NCBI GenBank assembly: GCA_025617375.2
Contig: JAMYGW020000012.1
Coordinates: 124,001-188,000 of the forward strand
Source of the DNA: Acarospora socialis
Lineage: Eukaryota > Ascomycota > Lecanoromycetes > Acarosporales > Acarosporaceae
Direction: 5' to 3'
DNA: 64,000 nt
Within the stretch, counting starts at the first letter, position 1. Each line of letters starts with the position of its first letter. Positions 1 through 10,633 of this stretch are shown here, piece by piece. Both the position numbers and the translations under genes were made by a program. The notes beneath the pieces are model-generated. The model did not search any database. It was not told where the DNA came from and saw only the letters and a list, made by a program, of their open reading frames with translations.

Positions 1-89
1 TTTTAAGAAAGGGCGAAGTTCCTGATGCAGTAGGGGTAAAGGCATGGTCGGGAGACCGAGTAGATTGCCCAGCTGGACGGGCTCCAGAC

Positions 90-1147
90 TTACCAGCCTC
101 TTTCCTCGCCGCCGTCCAGAAAGCTACAGTCTCCGTTCAGGACGCAGTCCCACCCGCCAGCCACTCCTTTTCCGCCTCTCCAGTCAATGTGGGTGGTAGG
201 ATCTCCGCTGCTGGAATCCGACAAACCAAGGCGCTTTTCCTTCTGTTTCGGTGGGATGGAGCGTCTGACGAACTTGGACAGACCGCAGGTGAATGGCTTG
301 AAGTCCTCCTCATTCGCATCCTCGGGCATATTCCCCGTCAGGATTCGGCCGATGGCGATCAAAGAGGCGGCGTGCGTGCAGAGAAGCACTGCCTTCGGTT
401 CCGGTTCTTCTTCGTCGAGTTTGGCTATGATCTGTGACATGGCGTATGCGCAACGATCGTGGAGTTGGTCGATTGTCTCACCGTTGCGTGACGGGATAAT
501 GGTAGGCGTGTAGGTCTGAGAGTAAGTGGGGAAGAACTTGCGGAGCACGTCCGGCGTGCCAGGAGACGGATGATCGAACCGGGCTGTGCCGTACCATTCT
601 CTATGCAAACAACTCAGTCAGCTCGGATGCTGCGGTGTACGGTGTAGTGGCAAGGAATGCGTACCCAATTCCATTGTCGCCCCTGATCTCACCTCCCCCC
701 AATCCTCGTTCTCCCAACTTCTCCACCGTTGGCGCGAGTGTTTCCAAACACCGGTAAAAAGGGCTTGAATAAACACGATCGACGGGAGGGCCTAGCTTGA
801 CGACATGTTCGGCCAGCTGCTTCGCTTGTTGTACGCCATGACCGGCGAGAGGGGGATCGCTGGGGATGCCGGTAGGAGACGGCACGTTGGTCTGATACGC
901 CCCTGTCTTCGGGTCCTGGACCCAATTGACCCGGAACTGTGAGGATGGGGTCAGGCTTGAGCGTTCGCAAGGACTGGGAAGACGGCAACGAAATCCTTTT
1001 GGCCTTTACGAGCTTTGTGGCTGCAGTCCGATGCTAGGAGAAAAACTTCCACCATTGCATGTAGGAGCTGTAAGTGGCGAGCAGAGAGTGCTACCTCTAA
1101 CAGTGACTTACACCATGCCTGGTTACATATATAACCTCGAGTACCAT
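90..1147 (-). CDS. Tfc7/tau55-like histidine-phosphatase-fold protein
   Basis: Exons read on the minus strand are 1147-1112, 936-665 and 600-94. The first exon is only 12 codons and ends MVLEVIYVTRHG, which carries the RHG phosphatase signature; exon 2 resumes FRVNW. A second conserved histidine lies in LLCTHAASLIAIGR, and the C-terminal part has GGWDCVLNGDCSFLDGGEERGW. This layout fits the phosphoglycerate-mutase-like protein related to the tau55 (Tfc7) subunit of TFIIIC, so a role in RNA polymerase III transcription is likely, although a free phosphatase cannot be excluded. Splice donors are GTGTAAGT-like at 1111, GTACGC at 664 and GTAAGT at 93. A stop follows GW directly at 92-90, but the consensus donor overlapping it suggests a last intron, with a candidate acceptor at 23-22 and stop at 5-3. 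The 3' end is therefore uncertain and may lie outside the window. Confidence 0.75.
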
Positions 1148-1576
1148 GTTTAGGACTTCTTTCGTCCTGCAGAGATCTGAGGCGGCAGAATATCTTAGGC
1201 GGTAAGCTTTCCACATCGGGATGACGAGCCTCGGCTATTCTACATAAGCTTAGGGCGAGCAAGGGATACTGTAAACTGGGATGCACTACTCCTCAGATGC
1301 TCACCAAGTCTATGTGTACTACATACTTCGCGTTTGGTGGAGGCTCACCCAGAGCATAGCACTGTTTAGTACCTTTTAGCAGGAAAAAGCGTTGTGAAAT
1401 ATCACAGATGCCACAGCCCTTTTGCAACCGAGGCCCTAAGCTATCTAGCAGAGTAGGTGATTGGTTGCGATTCCCTTTTGTGTGGATGTAGCAGCGAGCT
1501 CGTCACAGCTGACACTTCTCCCTCACTGCGTCGCAATTACTCTTATCGCCTTTCGGAGGCAAGGATATCAGTACAT
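1148..1576. other. intergenic, no gene seen
   Basis: This spacer lies between the start of the Tfc7-like gene and the stop of RPS22, both on the minus strand. It must contain the 3' end of the RPS22 transcript and the promoter of the Tfc7-like gene. I see no convincing further coding frame, RNA gene or repeat. Confidence 0.5.
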
Positions 1577-2226
1577 CTAGTAGAAGAATCCAATAATCTT
1601 TCCAGCCACGTGTTTCCGTCTCGCTTCCTCATGATCCATGATACCTGCAGAAGTCGTGAGGACTATGTATCCGAACTGTCGAGATGGCAGGAGCTTGACA
1701 ACCCATTTCTCGAGGTCGCCAAGGCGGACGTTGTATCGCGGGGAGATAACACCGGTCTTGTTCAGTCTGCAGTCCCGTTAGATACCTCCCCACACATGAC
1801 AGCAGCCTGTACAGACGTACCGGCCATTGAGCTGGATAACGATTTTGCCTGAGCGGTGATCGTCCACTTCCTCGAACTCCCCGATGTAGCCTTTGAGCAT
1901 ATATGGTCAGTAATGTTGCGATCGATTAAACGTGTAATATCAGATGAACGTCCAAAAACGTGTAAGATCTTCGCTGGGTCGATTTATCGGGCATTTAAAG
2001 GGTAAAGGTCGTGAAGTGTGTTTCCACATTGAGACCATTGCCCAGTTATCAGCCCGAAGGTGAAGCGTAGCTTGAGAGACACTCGGGACGTACCATGCTT
2101 TTGCATAACGCTCAGAAACTTGACGATGACCTTCGAGCTTGGTCGGATCAAGACTTGTCTCTTCCCGGCCTTTTCAGCGTTGTTGATGGCATTGAGCGCA
2201 TCGTTGAGTACGCTTGTTTTGACCAT
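1577..2226 (-). CDS. RPS22: 40S ribosomal protein uS8 (S22/S15a)
   Basis: Three exons on the minus strand, 2226-2094, 1890-1821 and 1766-1577, join in phase to give a 130-residue protein, the usual length of uS8. It starts [20 protein letters not shown], continues [15 protein letters not shown] across the first intron, and ends [11 protein letters not shown]. This is a core protein of the small ribosomal subunit that binds the central domain of 18S rRNA. Donors are GTACGT at 2093 and GTACGT at 1820; acceptors end at 1891 and 1767. Identity is certain from the near-invariant sequence. The gene is divergent from the LysM gene that starts at 3159 and shares its upstream region. Confidence 0.95.
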
Positions 2227-3158
2227 TGTGGCGGTTACGGATTGAGATTCTCAAATCGATTGGAGATGAGGTATCTGTTACGTCGGGACACGATCCATGT
2301 CAGCCCAGAGCCGTGAGCGTAAAGAGTGCCCTCTTGCAAGGGTTCTTCAGCCCATGGCCTCAAACAGCGAAGCGTCTCAACCGGGCTGTCCGGGGCAACA
2401 GTTTCGACGACCAGTTGAGTGGGGAAGCTGTCCGCGACTCTTGATGGGAAAGAAGCATCAGACGAAGAAGGTGCAATCACGTACCTCGAAGGATGCCGGC
2501 ACCGGTGTTATCTGTGAGTAGAAACTGAGAGGTTGAAACTTTCAATTGCCGAACAGACTGGGCGAGTGAGGAAGCGAAAGTGCGGTGTTCGCTTACGTAA
2601 GTGAAATATGCCCGAGGTGAGGGCTCTTACCCCCTGAATACCCTGAGATATCTATAAACCGTGTAAAAGTTTTTGAGCTACACACCTGTCACACCATGTC
2701 GAAAAGATCTTATATCAATTGGTCCATGAAGAAGACTTACTTTGTGCTTGAAGCAATCGAATTGAGTTATACAGGGTCGTTGACATGAATCGTACCTGGA
2801 TCAGGTGTGACCAGGGGATGTAGTTCCAGAGTTTGGGATCCGGAGACACATTTGAAGGAGCAATCAGCGGTCGAACATATCTGAGATCAAAAGTGCCTTA
2901 CTACAGTAGGTATGCAAAACCCACGGTCGATGAAAGCCTACATGTAAGGTACGAAGTGCTTCCCTACTCATGGTAAGATATTCTTATCGCCACGTGACAT
3001 TGATGATAGATCGAGAGCGTCATCTATTGATACGTGGTATCGACCTTCCTCAGAGTGAACTGTATTCTCTCCAAACATAACTCTGCAACCAACCACGATT
3101 CTTGCCTTCATCTCTAAATTCAGTACTTGACATCGCTGACAGCCTACTGTTACTGTTC
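2227..3158. promoter_or_regulatory. divergent promoter region of RPS22 and the LysM gene
   Basis: This 0.93-kb spacer separates two genes transcribed away from each other, so it should hold both promoters and the RPS22 leader, which may contain an intron. A palindromic CACGTG followed by AC is at 2991-2996, a Cbf1/bHLH-type site. I see no coding region I can support. Confidence 0.45.
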
Positions 3159-4189
3159 ATGGCGGATGAGGCGTGCTGCACTTGTGCGTCACTGCTGTCC
3201 ACGATTCCGCCACAGTACACAGAACAATCAGAGAAAGCAACCGGACAGGAGCGGAGATTAGAGTGTTGTGGTAGGGTGATATGTGCCACCTGTATTACTG
3301 TATGCGGCTGCGGTTGAATTCAGCTACGGACTGCATCACCATATGCTGATTGATGGTGAAGAAGAACCCACGATTCGCGACTTACTGTAAGCTGTTCACG
3401 CCACAGGATCGGTGTAGCAACAAGCTCATCTGATAGCAATCAGGTCCCTTCTGTCAGGTCAGCTCGACTCCTTCATCATTACCGCAGGGTCTCCGTGACC
3501 CGCCCGCATATTCGCCACCGCCATCACCACGGCCTGCCCACGCCACCCTTGCGCCCACCGATGACGATGCACCACCGTCATACTCATCACTGAGTTCGGG
3601 GCCGCAAGTGCCGACGAAAGCCGACTCGGGAGTGGATGATGCAGAAGATGTGCTTCACTTCCTTGATCCCGCACAGGATACAATCACTTCTCTGTCGCTA
3701 CGGTACGGGGTACCTCACGAGGCTCTCAGGAGGACGAACGGGCTGTTTGCGGATCACTTGCTTGCGGCACGGAGGACCGTGTTAATCCCTGGGGAGTATT
3801 ACAAAGGTGGTGTTAGTCTGAGCCCGCGACCGGTGGAAGGTGAAGAGGAAGAGATTCGTAAGGCAAAGGTTAGAAGATGGATGGTGGCGTGTAAGGTGGT
3901 GGAGTGAGTACGCGCATTTGTTTTGCAATGGACTTTTCGGGAGGAAGATGGTGAAGCCGCCATGAAATCGACGCTGAGCACCGCTGTCCAATATAGATAT
4001 GATGTCGCCCTTCTCTATCTCGAACAAGCCGACTACGATCTCGACGAAGCCGTCGAAGCTTATCAAGCGGACGAACGGTGGGAGAAGGAGCATCCCATGG
4101 GATCAGGTTCGGCCAAGGGTAAACTCAAACAGAGCTTCGGTAGAAAACGGTTCGGAATCGGAGGAGGTATCATCGGTCAGTTGTCTTGA
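3159..4189 (+). CDS. LysM domain protein with CxxC zinc-type motifs and UBA-like tail
   Basis: Exons 3159-3299, 3362-3386, 3444-3903 and 3997-4189 join to 272 residues. The N-terminus has paired cysteines (CCTC, then ECCGRVICATC, then YCPFCQ after a 25-nt exon), suggesting a small zinc-binding module. A proline/serine-rich linker follows, then a LysM motif (about residues 110-155: DTITSLSLRYGV, LRRTNGL, RTVLIPGEYY). The last exon gives YDVALLYLEQADYDLDEAVE, like a UBA helix bundle. There is no signal peptide, so this is not a secreted chitin-binding effector but probably an intracellular protein of unknown role. The acceptor of exon 2 could shift by one codon. An in-frame ATG at 3102 exists, but the one at 3159 places the Cys motif normally. 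Function is not established from sequence. Confidence 0.8.
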
Positions 4190-4521
4190 TATTTTCACCT
4201 TTAGGCGCAGCGTGCATCCATATATAACCAAATTCCAATCATTACGATGTATTTCACGTAAGGATATGACGGTGCAAGCCCGTCTCGGGCTCTGTGCAAC
4301 CATTGCAGCATTGTCTGATGCTAGGGAATAGATTTCATCAAACATAACAAACACGTAAAGGACTTAAAGAGAGCAAGCGTGGCGGTGACGATTGATGAAG
4401 TAGCGGCATGTACGCACCACGACGGGATGGGAATCGGCCGTTGTCACATTGGAGCGCCCGGCTCTGGCTCGCATGTTCGCTATTCGCATGCAGGCTGATA
4501 ATGTTGTAGATTCCTGCTAAC
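4190..4521. other. convergent 3' spacer, nothing seen
   Basis: Spacer between the ends of the LysM gene (+) and the choline kinase gene (-). It must hold both polyadenylation regions. I see no other feature. Confidence 0.45.
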
Positions 4522-7280
4522 TCAGTACTCAACGACTTTAATCTTCCGCAACAGGTCGGCAGAAAGCTCGTGCTTCTGAACAATTCCAAGCGAGATGAGA
4601 TCACCCCAGAAAAACATCGCTCGTTCCTGAGCATAGCCCAGGTAATCAAACTCTTCCTCGTCGTCTTCATGAGGCAAGTCAATTCCGTCCCTGAGAGCCT
4701 CGGCAACTAGCCCCTCGGGTCGTTTATCTCGTGCACCCTGTACGACGCGCGTTTTGTCTGGGCTCGATGGATCAGGTGAACTTCCTGCCGCTCCTGCTTG
4801 ATCTAGCCCTTCAGGGTTCTGACCTAGAGCGTCATCAAGGTCGACGTCAGCTGTCGTTTGTTGCGTGCATGCCTTGTCCATGCCTGGCACTTTGGCTTGC
4901 ACGACGCCCCATGCAACCCACTGCGCTGAATTGGCTACTCTCCAAATTCGAGCTTCATGCATCAGGCGTCGGATCTCGGCTTCTGTGGCCTCTGCCATCC
5001 GATGTTCTTCTTCGACCATCTGCGCAGGTGGAGCTCGACTATCGAGCATAAAGGACGAGATGGAGCTTGATGGCCCTGGACTAGCCGCTGTCGTAGGTGT
5101 CACCGATGCCCGCAAGTGATATTCCGGACGATGTTGGACGTATGCTTTGATGAATCTGCGTTGCTCCTCCGGTGTGGGATAATGCCCGGTATTCAACGCA
5201 TACGGCTTTTCCGGGTCATGGTAGTTGTAGCACCACTCCGTCTATACGGTCTAGAGTCAGGCTTAAACAGATAAGCGGTTTAGGTCACTTACAAAGTGAT
5301 TCGCAAATTCTAGCCCAGGCACATTGGCCGAGGCGTATTCAAAATCAATAACGACTAGTTGCTTGTGTTCGTTTGCTGGCAGCAACAGCGGGGACTCTCC
5401 ACTAGGATTCAAGCGCAGTAAATTGCCATACTGGGTCTTGTCGTGGTCAGATGATACTTGCTCCCCCGGATAGCCAAGTAGAACTTACATCGTTATGTGC
5501 AAAGACCAGATGCTGCCTAATGCCTGCTGTACCTCCATATTGCGCATTGAGCCACTGTCTATAACGCTCAACCATCTGCCGGAAGACAGACCACTGAACA
5601 CCGCAGATCAGGCCTCGTTGTTTCAAACCCTCAGTGCAAGATCCGTTTACTCTCTGTTGCTCGGGTAGTACTTGTCCGTCTATCCACGATATGACCTCTT
5701 CACATCTCTCCACCCACTTGTCCCAGTTTCTCCATACAAACGCTCCCGCCTCCCGCTCTTCTTCGAGGAGTTCAATACCGTCATGAAGTTCTCGCATGCG
5801 CTTGGCTATCTGCTTCGACGTTTCCGGGATTCGGAGATCACGGGCCGTCAGTGTCCGGGCGTAGAAGAACTCCTCGAACCTGCCGTTGAGGAAGGTACCA
5901 AGCAAACGAGGCCCAATCTTTTTGCGAGCAAGGCGCCGGAGGATTTGGAGTTCATTCTCTCTATCGATCAAGTGTTCAACCTGAGGCCCGTAAATCCGAA
6001 GCAACAATTTTCTAATCGCTGTCAGCAGGGAAGAGATTCATACTCAAGGCGTTGATGACATACTGTGGGGGCTTTTTGGACGAGACAGACGTCATACTAC
6101 CTCGATGATCAGAGGGTGTTTCTGGAAGATGCTTTGGCGGCGACACTACGTAGACAGCATTGGTGAGGGCTCCACTCAGTCTCTCGACTTCAATGTCTGC
6201 GCCACGGTTCAAAGGAATCCTTCGCCAGCCTTTGAGGCGTAACGTGTGAGCCACGCGTACAATCTCGTTCTTGAACTCTACCCAACCCTCTTTGTCCTTG
6301 GCAGAACCCTTGCCTTTGCCAGATAAATCAACCTCGGATTCGGCCGCGCCACCGGTGTAGGCTAAAGTCTTCGAGTTATCTAAGACGACCTCAGCTGTAG
6401 GGATCAGCGCGTCGCCATCTTGGTAATCTGAATCAGAGGAGACCGCATTGGACCCCTTCCTCAGCTTTCGCATCGACGAAGTACGTCGACGGGAGAAGTA
6501 GGACGTTGGCCGTTCGCGCGCAGGAGTCGATTTCTTGTCGGTTCCAAGCATCATGTGATCAGTAAGTATCCTTTCAAGCTTGTCCAAGGCTTGGGCTCCA
6601 TCCGACGCTTCGGAGGGGCTTTTCGATCTTGCACCGGTGCTTCCCAGTCCGTCAGTGCCCTGTGCGTCCTCGGAGGCTAGCAGTAGGTTCGTTGGTATTG
6701 AATATGGCGATCTTTTGGACTGGGACTTGTGCCGAGTTCTATGCAATCTCTCTGCTTGCAGCCACTCCAGAACCTTGGTAACGAGCCCACCACTTGAGTC
6801 ATGGTGAGCATGACTGAGGGCCGTGATTTCCTGCCTGGCAGCCATTGAATTCCCAGCCTGCGTTAAGTTTGATCCCAGGCTGCTTTGGCTCGTAGTCGGA
6901 TGTATTAAGGGTGTCGACTTCTGCACATTGGACCGACCTGATACTGTTCTGCCACTTCTCGCCCGGTGTTGTTTCGGAGTAGGCGAAGCAGCGAGGCTGG
7001 AGGATCCGCCAACGTCGGCCATGATCGGCGGAGGATTATTCGCACTTTCAACACCCGGTTCTGCGATGGTCACGGCTACACAGAACCGAACGTAAGCGGT
7101 GTGAACAACTCAGTATGAAGGAGAGTATCAAGGGTGCCAATGAACTGGACACAGCGGCCATTCATGAACAGGAGCCAAGATTGTCACCTGACTCGTAACG
7201 GTGAAGCTCTCACCTTTGGTACCGCCCGTCTTGGGCGACCATGCACCGTCCACCATTGCTGATTGCTCGAATGGAGCCAT
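4522..7280 (-). CDS. CKI1: choline kinase (choline/ethanolamine kinase family)
   Basis: Five exons on the minus strand: 7280-7214, 7075-6064, 6011-5489, 5436-5293 and 5241-4522, giving 821 residues. The kinase body starts around LLLRIYGPQVEHLIDRENEL. Exon 3 ends exactly at the catalytic Brenner motif (FAHND) and exon 4 resumes TQYGNLLRLNP, then the choline-kinase motif VVIDFEYASANVPGLEFANH. The enzyme phosphorylates choline with ATP, the first step of the CDP-choline route to phosphatidylcholine. About 350 N-terminal residues are low-complexity, Ser/Arg-rich and precede the kinase fold, as is common in filamentous fungi. The C-terminus also has a long variable insert (about residues 620-780) rich in Gln, Asp and Pro. 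The short first exon (MAPFEQSAMVDGAWSPK) is inferred from a good donor/acceptor pair; the start could instead be the internal ATG at 7022. Convergent with the LysM gene. Confidence 0.88.
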
Positions 7281-7978
7281 ACAGTGAGAGAAAAAAACCT
7301 CTTCAACAGTGACAACCTCGGCCGTCTCAGGACATCGATAAGTGGAACGACACAGTGGGCTTGTGCGCTCCAGAAGCCTACCAAGAGAGCTGTTGATGCC
7401 TCTACCTCTACAGTAAGCTCCCTACCAAGGGAAAGACATGAAAGGAAAGTGTACTCGCGGATACCTTACCGTTGTTTTGCACGTGGGGCAGGTTTTCGGC
7501 CAACACCTTACTCCATCCACTTTAGTACGACCGAACCATGTCATCGCTCTTCTTTTTTCCATGACATTAATATTGTCGGAAAATTCCTCCTATGTGAGCT
7601 TTCCACTGTCACTGACTTTGGTCGACCTCCGGCAATAGGGTATCGTACAATCCGTACATTCCAGCTTGAGGGTTAAGATACAAGGCGCTTTGAAAGGCGC
7701 AAGTCCCAACTGCATCCGATGCACGTGGCATTGCGCCAATTACCAATAACCCTGGTCCACTCCCATGCAGTAACGCATCAAAACTCCCATACCGTAGCTC
7801 CGTCTCCGTCAAGCCATCCTTGGCCGTTGGGACCATTCACCAAAACACCAAAGGCATACGGCGCTGCCAAGTAAAGATATAATTATGTACAAGTCTAAAG
7901 TGCGTGATAAGGACGATTCTCGTAGGATACCCAGTGATAGGTAGTGAAAAGAGGGGCATGGAAGTGGCATCCCCTCCC
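7281..7978. other. intergenic, no gene seen
   Basis: Roughly 0.7 kb between choline kinase and the PIN-like transporter, both on the minus strand. Short open frames here show no family resemblance, and I see no repeat or RNA gene. Confidence 0.45.
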
Positions 7979-9974
7979 TTATTCCACTGCCCACTCGAGA
8001 ACTTCCAAAGCACACATGACTAGAACAAGCGTAGAAGGCAAGATCCTGTGAGGAGTCAGCATCCACCCTAATAACAGTTTCGATGCAGAAGGCAATTATC
8101 AGCATACCAGACCACATAGCTTTGGAAAAGCAGTTTGGACATAGCGCCCATATACACGCCGTTGATCTGGCATATTTGAGCGAGCTGCAGCGCGGTGGGC
8201 GCTCCGGTAAGGAGGAAACAAACCACGACGAAGATAGGATCATCGAGAATGCTGACCGGAACATACTTGGCTGCCAGCGCTAGAAGCGGGCCCATGACAA
8301 TGATTGGGAGCAACATCCGACTAATCAAGGAGGCAGTCAGAAGTTTCCTTTCTTCTTTGTCCTCATCCAGCGGATGGTCCGCTTGCGTCGGGAGAGTATT
8401 CCTTGCTAGGTTCGCGCCCAGAACTACCAGGATGAGAGGAATAGCAACACCTCCACTCTGGCTCACCGCTCGAGTGACCGAATTGTTGATGAAAGTGCCT
8501 TCGGTGAAAAAAAGCCGCTGCAGCGAAGGAACGGACGCCACTATGATCGCTGCCAACATTGCCCACAGCGGTGGGTTCATGAAGCTCCAGACGCCCTGCA
8601 AAAAACGGCTAACGGCCGCGTAGCATCTGGCTAGGCCTTTCTGCACAGGGCCTGGAAAGGCTCGAAACGACCTCCCTAGGATATTGTGTACATGGTTCGA
8701 CCCTCTCAAGACGACCTGGTGGATGCCTATCTTGGCACGAATGGGCCAACCTCTCAGACCATCCGGTATCTCATCATCGGTAGGGTAACTCGATGACGCG
8801 ATGCTCGGAAAGGAGGTTATGCGGTTACTGTACCCATTTTCTGACATGGCGTTGCCATTGAGTGGCGCTACCAATAATGGATGGGCTGAGCTTGGCTTGG
8901 CCCGATCTGTCGACGACGCTTCGGAAGCTAGGGATGATGAATATCGCTGGTGCGTCACCGGTGTATGACCACCTGAGTCGAATTCCGATTCGGTCTGCGA
9001 ATTAGTCCCAGCCCCCCTGACCACCTCTCCATTGCCCGCCTCCTGATCTCTATGCTGCGTTTGCGATTCGTGGTGCTGGTCATCATCTTCGTCGATATCC
9101 GAATCGTCATGATAACTTCCCCGCCCTTGTTCGACCCTGGAGCTGGTATGCTCGTCCTCATCCTTCACCCTATCCGGAGGCGCGAGCAGAACGTTATAAC
9201 CCCAGCTCCATCGCAAGAGCTGCCCGAGTTGTTGAAAGATGAGAAGGTAAAGGATACCTCGCGCAGCAACTTCATCATCATTATCGCCAGGGATTCTGTC
9301 CCAATGAAGGCCCTTCAGCGTTTGTGATAAAGAAATCACCAGTGATATGGGCAAGGAGTTGGAGTTGCCAAAAACCTGCATAAGAACATGTCAGGTCCAC
9401 CCTGGCGCCGGCACAGGGGAACTCACCCCCATCGCGATAACGAAGTTACGCGGCCTTTTCTTGAACCTGAAGAGTTTGGCCATCGCCAGGGAACCGAGGT
9501 AGGACACCAAGGTCTGAACAGCGAAGATGAGTGGAATCACCGCGAGCTCGCCCAATTTGTCCGCTGTCAGTTGCGAGGCGAGCTTGGTGAAGACTACGAA
9601 GCATATTAGCACACCAAAGCCTCCGTCGGGCCTGCGAGGGACAACAAACTCAGGCAAGGAGTGAAGAGCGTGACATTCAGGTTGGCGACGAACTTCTGCA
9701 TCTCTGCGTCGAACATTCCCATCCGAGCGACGATATAGCCCGGCAAACTCACACATACTACCTCCAATACTGCTTCGAAAACGAGTAGGATGAGGTGGCC
9801 GATATCTGGGTGTGACGAGTGGCGACGTGTGTCGCTGCTCGCAAGAACATTGTAGATGGTTTGAGAGTGGGCCGAATGCGAGGTCGACGCTCCGAAGGTA
9901 GTTGCATTGCTGTTCGCCCAAGACATGGCCACGTTCGCACGCCAGTACGAGGTCGGAGTTGTGAAAAAGGCCAT
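7979..9974 (-). CDS. PIN-like (auxin efflux carrier family) membrane transporter
   Basis: Exons 9974-9650, 9593-9427, 9375-8108 and 8045-7979 on the minus strand join in phase to about 608 residues. The N-terminal block has hydrophobic segments (LILLVFEAVLEVVCVSLPGY, then NLNVTLFTPCLIFTKL across the first intron, whose donor is the rarer GTTTGT). A central hydrophilic loop rich in Asp, His and Ser (about residues 235-350) separates it from a C-terminal hydrophobic half ending VMCALEVLEWAVE. This two-bundle layout with a variable cytosolic loop is typical of the membrane transport protein family that includes plant PINs and yeast Ecm3. The substrate in fungi is unknown; location is probably an internal membrane. 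The ATG at 10067 in the same frame is an alternative start. Confidence 0.82.
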
Positions 9975-10633
9975 GATTGCGAGGACCGTCAGAAGGCTCT
10001 TCGAGCAATGATCAGAGTGTACTTGGTAGCAACAGGAACGATTGAGACTTTTTGAATAACATTCCAACGTATCTTCAAGGCTCCCGAAGAAGTGGGTGTT
10101 GAAGTTGTGATGTGGAGGGCGATCCGGTCAATGTCGTTTGGGTAAGTTTCTTGTAGTTACGAAGTACTCCGTACGCACTTTCCCGCTTCGTGTACTGTAC
10201 GGGTGATACCGGGCTTTGTGCCTTTACCTAAGGTACCTTATTTACGATGATGTACTTGTACCAGGTAAGTTAGGTAATCTTACCAAAATAAATCACTGAT
10301 ACGAGTACAGTAAGGTAGGTATCTGTAACTTATCTTCAATTAACATCGAGCGTTCCCATGTACAAAGTGGCTTTTTATTTTTTTGGCCGATTGCAACACC
10401 TTTCTTGTACGAGTACAGCATAGCCTGATCTATTGACATCTGCCACTAAAGACGATCGTTCTATTGCCTCTCTTCCTCGCCCTTCGCGACAGTATCAACT
10501 TCGTCTCTGCTAGAGGCACCTGTCAAAGCCGCGCGCCCACTGAGCATCCGGTGAAAATACCCTTCTCTAGTCCCCATCACTGAGCTTGAATCTCTCCTGC
10601 ACCCGAGATTGGCCATAGCTGGTAGACTGCCCT
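9975..10633. promoter_or_regulatory. divergent promoter of PIN-like gene and PBS2
   Basis: About 0.66 kb between two divergent genes. The stretch 10150-10330 is unusually dense in GTAC and TAGGTA/TACCTA-like words (for example GGTACC at 10232-10237). A T run with ttttttt lies near 10375-10384, and a pyrimidine-rich tract precedes PBS2. No coding region seen. Confidence 0.4.

Noticed and set aside
3458-3487. 30-bp intron in the LysM gene
   Set aside because: It has GT and AG ends, but the stretch is in frame and open, and 30 bp is too short for a fungal intron.
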